From Marinagarivorans algicola (GTDB lineage: Bacteria > Pseudomonadota > Gammaproteobacteria > Pseudomonadales > Cellvibrionaceae), in NCBI RefSeq assembly GCF_001292705.1, contig NZ_LGAK01000020.1, positions 35,424 through 99,423 on the forward strand: a DNA stretch of 64,000 bases, in the 5' to 3' direction. Shown piece after piece: positions 48,844 to 57,274 of the stretch (its first letter is position 1; each line of letters begins with the position of its first letter). A program made the translations under genes and the position numbers. The notes under the pieces are model-generated. The model was not told the origin of the DNA. It worked only from the letters and a program-made list of their open reading frames with translations, and made no database searches.

Positions 48844-49356
48844 ATGAAAAATGATGTAACGATTGGTTTATGTAACCCCAAAAGCCCCTCTAATGTGGGG
48901 GCTGTTATGCGCGCGGCAGGTTGCTATGGCGTTGATGCTGTGAGTTATACCGGCGAGCGTTTTGCGCGGGCAGCTAAATTTAAAACAGACACTAAAAATC
49001 GCCAGCGTGAAATACCGCTGTTAGGTGTTGAGAGTTTAACCGAAGATTTGCCTGTTGACGTGAGTATTGTGTGTGTAGAGTTAGCCGAGGGCGCCATCGC
49101 CTTACCTGAATTCAAGCACCCCGCTAAAAGCCTGTATATTTTTGGCCCTGAAGATGGTTCTATTGCACAAGATATTATCGATCAAGCTTGCGCGGTGGTG
49201 TATGTGCCGACTATAGGCTGTATGAACCTTGCGGCAACGGTGAATGTTGTATTGTATGACAGGCTCGCAAAAAGTAACACGCCGGTTGACCATCAAGCCA
49301 TTATTCAAAAAAGCCGCGATGTGAATAATCGCTTGGTTGTTAAGGAAGGTTGTTAA
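48844..49356 (+). CDS. SpoU/TrmH-family RNA 2'-O-methyltransferase
   Basis: 170 residues with the three SPOUT motifs: NPKSPSNVGAVMRAAGCYG, LYIFGPEDGSI and YVPTIGCMNLAATVNVVLYDRL. The knot is complete, so it should be active. Lacking an N-terminal RNA-binding domain, it resembles TrmL-type enzymes in size, though TrmL identity is not certain. The C-terminus falls inside a 13-bp tandem repeat that supplies its stop codon. Confidence 0.88.
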   Translation: MKNDVTIGLCNPKSPSNVGAVMRAAGCYGVDAVSYTGERFARAAKFKTDTKNRQREIPLLGVESLTEDLPVDVSIVCVELAEGAIALPEFKHPAKSLYIFGPEDGSIAQDIIDQACAVVYVPTIGCMNLAATVNVVLYDRLAKSNTPVDHQAIIQKSRDVNNRLVVKEGC

Positions 49357-49386
49357 GGGAGGTTGTTAAGGGAGGTTGTTAAGGGG
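49335..49386 (+). repeat. 13-bp tandem repeat over the 3' end of the SpoU-family gene
   Basis: Four units of GGTTGTTAAGGGA start at 49335, 49348, 49361 and 49374. The stop codon TAA at 49354 lies in the second unit. Because 13 is not a multiple of three, loss down to one unit would change the C-terminus. Confidence 0.8.
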
Positions 49387-49441
49387 ATTGTTAAATAGAG
49401 CGCAGGTATTTAACCTAGGCTCTATTCATCGTTAATAATGA

Positions 49442-49654
49442 GTCACTTTCAGAGCTACCGAAAATGAGCGCTAATAAATCATTGATTGGGCCGCTCAAGC
49501 TTCTGCGGCTTTGTACGCCTCGATGTTATGCTCTTGAAGCCCCAAATTTGTTTAGCTGACTCATTCTTATTCAAGCGCAGGGCCTATTTCCTACGCACCC
49601 ATATTGGGACGGGCGCTTTATCAGTAAGGTTTGTTAGCTTGGTTGAATAGTTAC
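49442..49654 (+). repeat. Dispersed repeat R2, copy d (213 bp)
   Basis: Left end GTCACTTTCAGAGCTACCG followed by GAGCGCTAATAAATCATTG and TTGGGCCGCTCAAGC; right end TCAGTAAGGTTTGTTAGC, then TTGAATAGTTAC (49643-49654). It matches copies a-c at both ends, and the middle differs. It fills most of the 311-bp gap before the HAD gene. Confidence 0.7.
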
Positions 49655-49667
49655 AATAATTATAGCG

Positions 49668-50468
49668 TTACTTAAGCTTGCTCAAAGCACTTGCTAGCGC
49701 ATTAATGTCTAATACGCTGTAATGAGGTTGTGCCGCCAGCGGGAAAAGCACCTTACCTTTGCGCTGAATAAAAGCTGTTTGCAAGCCCGCTTTGTGAGCA
49801 CCTGCAATATCCCATCCGTGAGCGGCGACCATTAAGGCTTGATCGGCATTGACGCCCAAGTTTTTTAATGCCCATTGGTAGGTGCTGAGGTGAGGTTTAA
49901 AGACACCAACCGATTCAATGCTTAAATTTGCGGCAAAGTATTGGCTTAAACCCGCATTTTTAAGCTGTAATTGAACACCCTCTAAAGACGAATTGGTGAG
50001 TGTGACCAGCTTATAACCTTGCGCCTTGAGCTTGGCTAAACCCTTGGCTACATCAGGATGCGGTGGCAGTGAGCGTAGAGGCGTTAAAATAGCGGTTTTG
50101 GCTTGTGCTTGAGTTATATCAATATGGTTAATTTCGGCGACCATTTGTAGTGCCGCGACACCAATATTACCAAAACTCTCGTAATCGCCTGTCGCCGACA
50201 CAACAAGAGAGTGATGCAGCATGGTTGAAAACCACAATGGTAGTAAATCTTCGCGACCGCCGAGTGCAGCACCTACCGACTTACGCATGCTTTCTAGATC
50301 GAGTAAGGTTTCGTTAACATCAAAAATAATGACTTTGGGTTTGCTGAGCTGCGCTTGTGTTGTTTGGGTCGGTGGGGCTTGAATTGGTGCGGCTTGATCG
50401 GCAAAAAGAGTATTGGCGGTAAACAGTAAAGCAGTAGCAAACCTAGGGAGTAAAGCGCGAATGTTCAT
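49668..50468 (-). CDS. Exported HAD-superfamily protein (haloacid dehalogenase type II-like)
   Basis: The ATG at 50468 (MNIRALLPRFATALLFTANTLFA) gives 266 residues with a Sec signal, and a GAGG site precedes it. The HAD motifs are IIFDVNETLLD (nucleophile Asp), LVTLTNSS, and FKPHLSTYQWAL plus AAHGWDIAGAHKAG. This pattern is that of L-2-haloacid dehalogenases, which are normally cytosolic. Export to the periplasm is unusual. True dehalogenase activity is not proven by sequence. Confidence 0.82.
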   Translation of the reverse strand: MNIRALLPRFATALLFTANTLFADQAAPIQAPPTQTTQAQLSKPKVIIFDVNETLLDLESMRKSVGAALGGREDLLPLWFSTMLHHSLVVSATGDYESFGNIGVAALQMVAEINHIDITQAQAKTAILTPLRSLPPHPDVAKGLAKLKAQGYKLVTLTNSSLEGVQLQLKNAGLSQYFAANLSIESVGVFKPHLSTYQWALKNLGVNADQALMVAAHGWDIAGAHKAGLQTAFIQRKGKVLFPLAAQPHYSVLDINALASALSKLK

Positions 50469-50942
50469 AATACCTCGACAGTATGTAATTGGTTGATGTG
50501 AATGTGAGAGGGTGGTATTGCTGTTTAGCAAAGGCTTATTCAGGGCTCAAGTAGCCGTTTAAACAAGCATTCAAACAAGAGCGCCAAAAGAAAGCTTTTG
50601 CATGAATGGCGTGAATAGACCGCAATATCCGTATTTTGTTAGATGATTGCGGAAAGAATCGTCCCTTATGATGGTTTATCGAGCGGACCTGACCGTAGGC
50701 GCTTAGCGCAGCGCTTGTTACACGGCCCATAACGGCGCTTAAGGTGGTATCTCCGTTAAGGTGTGTTACCCCAATGACTCATCAGTGCCCATTCGCTGCA
50801 CCTTTGAATTGCTTTTGCATGGCTACAGTGATGACTAAAAAGGTGAGTGGAGTTGTTAGAAAATAGTTAGAAAGACTGCAAACTTAGCCATTTGTGGCAT
50901 GGAATGTTAAATTACGCCTTTTTATTATTTAGGTGTCTACGT
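50469..50942. other. Intergenic region, 474 bp, before abgT
   Basis: No credible gene; a minus-strand frame at 50536-50730 has no ribosome site or similarity. Two near-repeats of TAAGGTG...GTTACC occur around 50740-50770. CCAATGACTCATCAGTGCCCA at 50772 recalls the R2 end, suggesting a decayed copy. Confidence 0.4.
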
Positions 50943-52523
50943 ATGTCAATAAAAACAACACAGCCGGCCCCTGCGTCGGGTTGGTTTAACCGGTTTTTAT
51001 CAACGGTTGAATTTTTAGGTAATTTATTGCCGCACCCCATCACGTTGTTTGCTTTGTTTTGCCTCTTTATTGTTGTTTTTAGCGGCATTGCTGATTGGTT
51101 TGGTTTGAGTGCTATAGACCCTCGGCCCATTGGTGCCGTCGGACGCGACCCCGACGGCATTATTGAGGTGGTCAGCCTACTGAGCGCGGAAGGTTTGCAA
51201 AAAATAGTCACAGGCTTGGTGACTAACTTTACCAATTTTGCCCCTTTAGGGACGGTTTTGGTGGCTTTGCTGGGTGTGAGTGTTGCTGAGCATTCGGGTT
51301 TATTGTCGGCTGCACTGCGCGGCATGGTAATGGGCGCCTCTAAGCGCTTAGTCACCTTCATGATTGTATTTGCGGCGATTTTATCAAATACCGCCTCTGA
51401 GCTGGGCTATGTGGTGTTGATTCCACTAGCGGCGATGATATTCCATAGTTTGGGGCGCCACCCATTGGCGGGCTTGGCTGCTGCCTTTGCGGGTGTGTCG
51501 GGGGGCTATAGTGCCAATTTACTACTAGGCACCATTGATCCGTTACTGGCAGGTATCACTACACCAGCGGCTCAGATTATCGACCCTAGCTACCAAGTAG
51601 GCGCCGAGGCTAATTGGTATTTTATGATGATATCGACTTTTTTAATTGCTATTTTAGGTACGGTGATTACTGAAAAAATTGTTGAACCTAGGCTGGGTAA
51701 ATACAATGAAGAGGAGGCCAGTGAAGTACTGAGCGCCAGTGTCGAAGGCTTATCAGCTCTTGAACGCAAAGGCTTAATGTATGCAGGGCTAACCTTTTTG
51801 GGTTTAGTGATTCTATTGGCGCTGACAATTATTCCGGCCGATGGTATTTTAAGGCACCCCGATACAGGCCTTGTTAAAGGCTCGCCTTTTCTTAAAGGAA
51901 TTGTGGCCTTTATTTTTGTGACCTTTGCAATACCAGGTTTTGTGTATGGCAAAGTGGTTGGCACTATGAAAAACGATGTTGATGTGATTAATGCGATGAG
52001 CAAGAGTATGGGCTCATTAAGTATGTATATTGTTTTAGTGTTTTTTGCCGCACAGTTTGTTGCGTTTTTTAAGTGGACTAATTTAGGCACTATTTTGGCG
52101 ATTAATGGCGCCCAGTTATTACAAACACTGAGCATGACGGGACCAGAAGTCTTTATCTTATTCATTTTAATGTGTGCGGTGATTAACTTAACACTGGGGT
52201 CTTCATCGGCGCAGTGGGCAGCGACCGCGCCGATTTTTGTCCCCATGCTTATGCTAATTGGCTATGCTCCTGAAACCATACAGGCGGCTTACCGTATTGG
52301 TGACTCTGTGACCAACCTGATTACGCCGATGATGAGCTATTTTGGTTTGATCTTAGCTGTTGCTACTAAATATAAAAAAGACATGGGTATAGGAACACTC
52401 ATTGCCACAATGCTGCCTTACAGTATGGCCTTTTTGGTGGGTTGGATTGCGTTGTTTTATCTTTGGGTTTTTGCTTTGGGTTTACCCGTTGGGCCTGGTG
52501 CAGCTATTTATTTTCAGCCTTAG
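50943..52523 (+). CDS. abgT: AbgT-family transporter
   Basis: A 526-residue multi-pass inner-membrane protein from the ATG at 50943 (MSIKTTQPAPASGWF); the frame stays open upstream to 50892. It shows the AbgT pattern: FLGNLLPHPITLFALF, then VALLGVSVAEHSGLLSAALRG, LGSSSAQWAATAPIFVPML and YRIGDSVTNLITPMMSYF. AbgT proteins import p-aminobenzoyl-glutamate, and some export sulfonamides or antimetabolites. No ABG hydrolase gene lies nearby, so export or scavenging cannot be told apart. Confidence 0.9.
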   Translation: MSIKTTQPAPASGWFNRFLSTVEFLGNLLPHPITLFALFCLFIVVFSGIADWFGLSAIDPRPIGAVGRDPDGIIEVVSLLSAEGLQKIVTGLVTNFTNFAPLGTVLVALLGVSVAEHSGLLSAALRGMVMGASKRLVTFMIVFAAILSNTASELGYVVLIPLAAMIFHSLGRHPLAGLAAAFAGVSGGYSANLLLGTIDPLLAGITTPAAQIIDPSYQVGAEANWYFMMISTFLIAILGTVITEKIVEPRLGKYNEEEASEVLSASVEGLSALERKGLMYAGLTFLGLVILLALTIIPADGILRHPDTGLVKGSPFLKGIVAFIFVTFAIPGFVYGKVVGTMKNDVDVINAMSKSMGSLSMYIVLVFFAAQFVAFFKWTNLGTILAINGAQLLQTLSMTGPEVFILFILMCAVINLTLGSSSAQWAATAPIFVPMLMLIGYAPETIQAAYRIGDSVTNLITPMMSYFGLILAVATKYKKDMGIGTLIATMLPYSMAFLVGWIALFYLWVFALGLPVGPGAAIYFQP

Positions 52524-53198
52524 CCGATGCAATATTAGTGGCTCCATCCCTAGTGGTTTTAATGCAAGAGTGACTTCAATGCTAGGTTGTATGTGCGCAT
52601 ACCGGGTTTTGCAGTGGCGTATTGCTTTGCATATTACTGTAATACAGTATTTAGTTATACGAATAAACCTCACCTAATAAGGTGCTGATGGGTTACTTTT
52701 AGGCACAGTCTCATTCCACAGCAGGGATTAGGGACGAGGGAAAAAAGTACATTACTCAATAACACGTGGCTTCTGCTTCTTCAGCAGCGTTGCTCACAGT
52801 GTTACATGGCTCGGCATGCGCCCCTTAGGGCGCTTTGCCGAGAAAGCAGAACCCGACTTAAATGAGGTAAAGTATTGTCGCCTCGCCCCTTAGGCTTTGC
52901 CTGTTCTTTTTCCTCCTTTTTACTATTTTGCACTTAGCTGTCATCTTATGGCTTTTAATTTGTGCGCTATTTTTTAGGCTTTATTAGTGTTTATTGGCGT
53001 TAAAATGCTAATGAAAGGCAAAAAAACGATCTTAGTGTGCTTATTAAGCGTCATAATAGTCCTTTGGGTTGACTGCTCTGCCGACCTGTGGCATTGACAC
53101 CTAGCTCTGCCGCCAGTATCGTATTGGCCCTTTTTGCTGCGTTTTCTAGGCTTGAGTCGTAGCATTGTTATCACTGATTAGTCTGCATGAGGTGAGTT
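52524..53198. other. Intergenic region, 675 bp, repeat-rich, no gene
   Basis: It contains an R2 fragment (CTCACCTAATAAGGTGCTGATGG near 52668), R1 copy b (52729-52891) and about 300 bp of unassigned AT-rich sequence before hom. A minus-strand frame at 52974-53174 is not supported. Confidence 0.55.
52729..52891 (-). repeat. Dispersed repeat R1, copy b (~163 bp)
   Basis: Ends are GGGACGAGG (52731) and CCTCGCCCC (52881-52889), imperfect inverted repeats. The reverse complement aligns end to end with 7122-7275. Both ends and the core (GCAACGC, GTTACATG, GGCATGCGCCCC, TTTGCCGAGAA) are conserved. Confidence 0.75.
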
Positions 53199-54503
53199 TT
53201 GAAAACCGTAAAAATAGGTATTTGTGGTCTTGGTACTGTAGGCAGCGGTACATTTAATGTTATTGCGCGCAACCAAGCAGAGATCAATGCACGTGCGGGT
53301 TGTCATATTGCCATCACTCACGTGGGGGCACGCCGCGACAACCCCAATACAGATACCTCTGAGATCATGCTAAGCCGTGATATTTTTGCAGTAGTGAATG
53401 ACCCAGACATTGACATAATCGTCGAGCTAATAGGCGGCACCACGGTCGCTAAAGACTTAATTATGCAGGCCATAGCACAGGGCAAGCATGTAGTGACGGC
53501 TAACAAAGCCTTAATTGCCGAATTTGGTAGCGAAATTTTTGCCGCCGCTAAAGCCCATGGTGTTGCCGTGGCTTATGAGGCCGCTGTCGCTGGGGGTATT
53601 CCTATTATTCGTGCCCTGCGCGAAGGCTTAAGTGCCAATAAAATAGAGTGGTTGGCCGGTATTATTAACGGCACGGGCAATTTTATTTTGACCGAAATGC
53701 GCGATAAAAGCCGTACATTTGAAGATGTATTAACCGAAGCGCAAGCGCTAGGCTATGCCGAAGCTGACCCCACGTTTGATGTCGAGGGGGTTGATGCGGC
53801 GCATAAGCTAGTTATCTTGGCCTCCTTGGCTTTTGGTATGCCGCTGCAGTTTGATAAAGTTTACTGTGAGGGTATCAGCGCTATAGCTCCAGAAGACGTA
53901 CGCTATGCCAACGAGCTAGGTTATCGTATCAAGCATTTGGGTATCGCGCGCAAACATGCCCATGGGATAGAGCTGCGCGTACACCCTACGCTGATTCCTG
54001 AGCGCCAACTTATTGCCAAGGTTGACGGTGTTGATAATGCCATTTTGGTCCATGGCGACGCGGTTGGTTCAACACTGTATTGCGGCCCCGGCGCCGGCAG
54101 CGAGCCGACGGCATCAGCGGTGATTTCAGATGTGATTGACCTAGCGCGCATGCTTTCGGCCAACCCTGAAAATCGTGTACCTTATTTAGGTTTTGTTACT
54201 AACAGGCTCGAAAACCACACGATATTGCCCATGAGCGATGTCGAAACCAGCTATTATTTGCGTTTAAGCGCTGCCGATAAGCTCGGTGTGCTCTCTAAGG
54301 TGACGCAAATATTGAGTGATCTTGGGATTAGTATTGAGGCATTGATTCAAAAAGAGCCCAAAGAAGACCAAGTTGAAGTCCCTGTCATTGTTTTAACCAA
54401 TAAAGTGTTAGAGCAAAAAATGAATGAAGCGATGCATAAAATCGAAGCGCTGGATACGGTATTGGGTAGTGTTGTACGTATTCGCGTGGAAGCACTCAAT
54501 TAA
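53199..54503 (+). CDS. hom: Homoserine dehydrogenase
   Basis: Hom reduces aspartate semialdehyde to homoserine, the branch point to threonine and methionine. 434 residues from a TTG start at 53199, preceded by GAGGTG. The NAD(P) loop is IGICGLGTVGSGTFNVI; the catalytic region includes ANKALIAEFG, then NGTGNFILTEM and GYAEADPTFDVEGVDAAHK; and an ACT domain occupies the last ~85 residues (RLSAADKLGVLSKVTQILSD), giving feedback control. thrC follows 34 bp later. Confidence 0.97.
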   Translation: MKTVKIGICGLGTVGSGTFNVIARNQAEINARAGCHIAITHVGARRDNPNTDTSEIMLSRDIFAVVNDPDIDIIVELIGGTTVAKDLIMQAIAQGKHVVTANKALIAEFGSEIFAAAKAHGVAVAYEAAVAGGIPIIRALREGLSANKIEWLAGIINGTGNFILTEMRDKSRTFEDVLTEAQALGYAEADPTFDVEGVDAAHKLVILASLAFGMPLQFDKVYCEGISAIAPEDVRYANELGYRIKHLGIARKHAHGIELRVHPTLIPERQLIAKVDGVDNAILVHGDAVGSTLYCGPGAGSEPTASAVISDVIDLARMLSANPENRVPYLGFVTNRLENHTILPMSDVETSYYLRLSAADKLGVLSKVTQILSDLGISIEALIQKEPKEDQVEVPVIVLTNKVLEQKMNEAMHKIEALDTVLGSVVRIRVEALN

Positions 54504-54537
54504 TTAACCGCCCTGTTCAATTTAGAGAGAAGAAACT

Positions 54538-55932
54538 GTGAAATTTATAAGCACTCGCGGCCAAGCGTCAGCGCTAAGTTTTGAAGATGTTGTATTAACG
54601 GGGTTGGCAAGCGATGGTGGTTTATATTTGCCTGAAGTTATTCCACAATTTAGCACCACCGATATTGAAGCGATGCGCGGCCTGCCTTACAACGAGTTAG
54701 CATTTAAAATTATGGCGCCGTTTGTAGATGGCGAGGTAAGCGATGTTGATTTAAAAGATATTATCGATCGTTCGTACGCGACCTTTCGCCACGACGCTAT
54801 TGCGCCTTTAGTGCAAACAGGCCACAACGAGTTTATTTTAGAGCTGTTTCAGGGGCCAACTTTAGCGTTTAAAGATTTTGCTTTGCAGTTTTTAGGTAAC
54901 TTGCTCGATTTTATTTTAGAAAAGCGCCAGCAAAAAGTCGTCATTATGGGTGCAACCTCGGGCGATACAGGCTCGGCAGCTATTGAAGGCTGTCGTCACT
55001 GCAAGCATGTGGATATCTTTATTTTGCATCCGCATAAACGCGTCTCAGAGGTGCAGCGCCGCCAAATGACGACGGTCATCGAAGATAACGTGCATAATAT
55101 TGCCTTAGAAGGGAATTTTGACGATTGCCAAAATATGGTGAAAGCCAGCTTTGCCGATCAGTCTTTTTTGCCCGAAGGTCGTCAACTGGTTGCTGTTAAC
55201 TCTATTAACTGGGCGCGTATTATGGCGCAAATTGTCTATTACTTTTACGCGGCTGTAGCGGTGGGCTCACCTGCACGTAAGGTGTCTTTTTCGGTACCGA
55301 CGGGTAATTTTGGCGATATTTTTGCCGGTTATTTAGCCAGCCGTATGGGCCTGCCTATTGACCAGTTAGTTATAGCCACCAATCAAAACGATATATTGCA
55401 CCGCTGTATCAGTCGCAATGATCACTCGCCGCAGCCGTTAGAGCACTCGTTGTCACCGAGTATGGATATTATGGTGTCGAGTAACTTTGAGCGCATGCTA
55501 TTTGACTTACACGGTCGTGATGGCAATGTTATTGCTAAGCTCATGGAAGCCTCTAAAAGCGGCAGCATAACGTTAAGTGATGACGCGCTGGCGCGTGCGC
55601 GCGAACTGTTTAGTAGCTATCGCTTAAATGATGACGAAGTGCTTGAGGTTATCGCGCAGGTTTATGATCGCACAGAATATTTGTTAGACCCTCATACCGC
55701 CATCGGCGTACAAGCGGCGCGTAAAACACGGCGTAATAAAGCGGTACCCATGATTTGCTTAGCAACGGCACACCCGGCTAAATTCCCCGAGGCTATTCAA
55801 AAAGCAGGGTGTCATGATCCAGTCCTACCGCACCATATGAGTGATTTATTTGACCGGAAAGAGCACTATCAAGTGCTCGATAATGATATAGCATTGGTGC
55901 ACCGCTTCATTAGCAAAAATATTCACGAGTAA
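54538..55932 (+). CDS. thrC: Threonine synthase
   Basis: PLP enzyme converting O-phosphohomoserine to threonine. 464 residues from a GTG start with a GAGAGAAG site. The PLP lysine is K112 in TLAFKDFALQFLG. Other motifs are YISTRG-type N-terminus (MKFISTRGQASALSFEDV), MGATSGDTGSAAIEGCRHC and PTGNFGDIFAGYLA. No thrB lies in this window; the homoserine kinase must be elsewhere. The operon ends at the terminator at 56058. Confidence 0.97.
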   Translation: MKFISTRGQASALSFEDVVLTGLASDGGLYLPEVIPQFSTTDIEAMRGLPYNELAFKIMAPFVDGEVSDVDLKDIIDRSYATFRHDAIAPLVQTGHNEFILELFQGPTLAFKDFALQFLGNLLDFILEKRQQKVVIMGATSGDTGSAAIEGCRHCKHVDIFILHPHKRVSEVQRRQMTTVIEDNVHNIALEGNFDDCQNMVKASFADQSFLPEGRQLVAVNSINWARIMAQIVYYFYAAVAVGSPARKVSFSVPTGNFGDIFAGYLASRMGLPIDQLVIATNQNDILHRCISRNDHSPQPLEHSLSPSMDIMVSSNFERMLFDLHGRDGNVIAKLMEASKSGSITLSDDALARARELFSSYRLNDDEVLEVIAQVYDRTEYLLDPHTAIGVQAARKTRRNKAVPMICLATAHPAKFPEAIQKAGCHDPVLPHHMSDLFDRKEHYQVLDNDIALVHRFISKNIHE

Positions 55933-56057
55933 GTAGGTTTTGAGCTGAGCGCTTGACTGAGTATTCAGTCGAGTGGCCTGTGATATTGTGAGTGCGCTAT
56001 CAATCTACTTGAATGCTAGCGTTAACTCGGATGACTCTGTGTGTCATTATATTTAGG

Positions 56058-56080
56058 CCGCCCTTAAATGGGCGGTTTTT
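56058..56080 (+). terminator. Rho-independent terminator of hom-thrC
   Basis: CCGCCC (56058-56063), loop TTAAAT, GGGCGG (56070-56075) and TTTTT. Confidence 0.85.
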
Positions 56081-56252
56081 GTTTGTGGCGGCCAAGGGTG
56101 TAATGCCACTGACCGCTAGTATTGCATGGCATAAGACTGCTAACAAAGTTGGAGCGCAAAATGCTTGCACTTGCGGTGAGCAGACGTGGCGTATATGTCA
56201 ATAGTGGGCGTGCCAATTAAAGGGGCATTAGCTTAATCGCTTATTAACCCTT

Positions 56253-56277
56253 AATGTCGGTATCTCTGAATAGTTGC
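56253..56277 (-). repeat. Fragment of repeat R2 (one end)
   Basis: TGTCGGTATCTCTGAATAGT is identical to the end of copy c at 39690-39710. The other end of an element was not found, so this is a remnant or a more diverged copy. Confidence 0.5.
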
Positions 56278-56354
56278 AGCAGCGCACACTGTAAGCACCA
56301 CGCTTGCAGCATGTGTTTTATCTTTGATGTTAATAACTTATAGGCTATAGATTG

Positions 56355-57191
56355 ATGGAAGCCAAGCATTTAATTATGATCGCTAGCGTACTAATAGCTA
56401 TTGCTTTAGTGTTAATCTTTTTTGTATGGAATGTGCGCAGACAGCAAAAAAAATATCTACAAGCAAAAGATTTTTTAGCGTTGCAAGCGTTACGCTCTAT
56501 GCTAATGCACCTTCAACGACACCGTACATTGTCGGTTGCAGTACTCGATGGCGACCAAAGCATGCTCGCCGAGTTGGCATTGGTGCAAAGTAATACCAGT
56601 CGCGACTTACAATGTATCGCGTTAGAGGCTGATTGGGCCAAAAAAGATGTTCCCGCCGATTGGTTAGCCATTACAGCCCATTGGGCACGTTTAGCGGGGC
56701 GCTACCAGTATTTAAATATCCGTCAAAATTTAGATCAGCATACCAAGCTTATTAAAAACTTATTAGCCTTTATTGATGAGATTATTACAACGCTGAATTT
56801 ACGGACACCCAGAGTAGGTTATCCGTTGCAAGGGCAAACCTCGTGGCGTTATTTATTGGATTTAACTGAAGGACTTGGGCAATTACGAGCGATAGGGTTA
56901 GCTTATATTGCCAGTATGGAGCGTGGTGAGCAGGCTCCGCGTTTACGCAATGCATTGCAAACTAAGGTGACTGAGCTCACGCAAGCACTCGAATTGAACG
57001 ACTGTAATCAGTCGGTTTCGAAATCTCAGAAAAATAGCATATTACAGTTTATTGAGTGCTTTCCCGAGGCTCTACTCAAGAACCCCAAAAAATGCTCTAT
57101 TAAGCATTATCACCAAAGTGCAACGGCCATTATGGATGCATTGTATATGGAGTTTGATAAAGAAATAAAGAAACTCCAAGACCGCCTGTAA
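56355..57191 (+). CDS. Membrane-anchored NIT-domain-like protein, function unknown
   Basis: 278 residues from the ATG at 56355. One N-terminal transmembrane helix (LIMIASVLIAIALVLIFFVW) is followed by a helical domain. The stretch LMHLQRHRTLSVAVLDGDQS resembles the signature of nitrate/nitrite-sensing NIT domains (xRxLSxxxL). No output domain (kinase, GGDEF, methyl-accepting) is attached, so it may be a stand-alone sensor or a diverged relative. It is monocistronic, upstream of recJ by 83 bp. Confidence 0.55.
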   Translation: MEAKHLIMIASVLIAIALVLIFFVWNVRRQQKKYLQAKDFLALQALRSMLMHLQRHRTLSVAVLDGDQSMLAELALVQSNTSRDLQCIALEADWAKKDVPADWLAITAHWARLAGRYQYLNIRQNLDQHTKLIKNLLAFIDEIITTLNLRTPRVGYPLQGQTSWRYLLDLTEGLGQLRAIGLAYIASMERGEQAPRLRNALQTKVTELTQALELNDCNQSVSKSQKNSILQFIECFPEALLKNPKKCSIKHYHQSATAIMDALYMEFDKEIKKLQDRL

Positions 57192-57274
57192 TGATCTTAA
57201 ATCATACCTTGTACACCAGTATTATTAATAAATATGCAAAAAATATTTATTTAACTCTCTAATGTGATTGATTT

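Larger units (their letters stand above)
55933..56354. other. Intergenic region after thrC
   Basis: It contains the thrC terminator (56058-56080), about 120 bp of unassigned sequence and an R2-like end (AATGTCGGTATCTCTGAATAGTTGC, 56253-56277). No gene is supported. Confidence 0.5.

Noticed and set aside
50536..50730. Minus-strand ORF of 64 codons upstream of the HAD gene
   Set aside because: Basic, low-complexity translation with no start signal; it lies in a decayed repeat region.
52974..53174. Minus-strand ORF before hom
   Set aside because: Arg/Lys-rich shadow frame overlapping the hom promoter, with no support.
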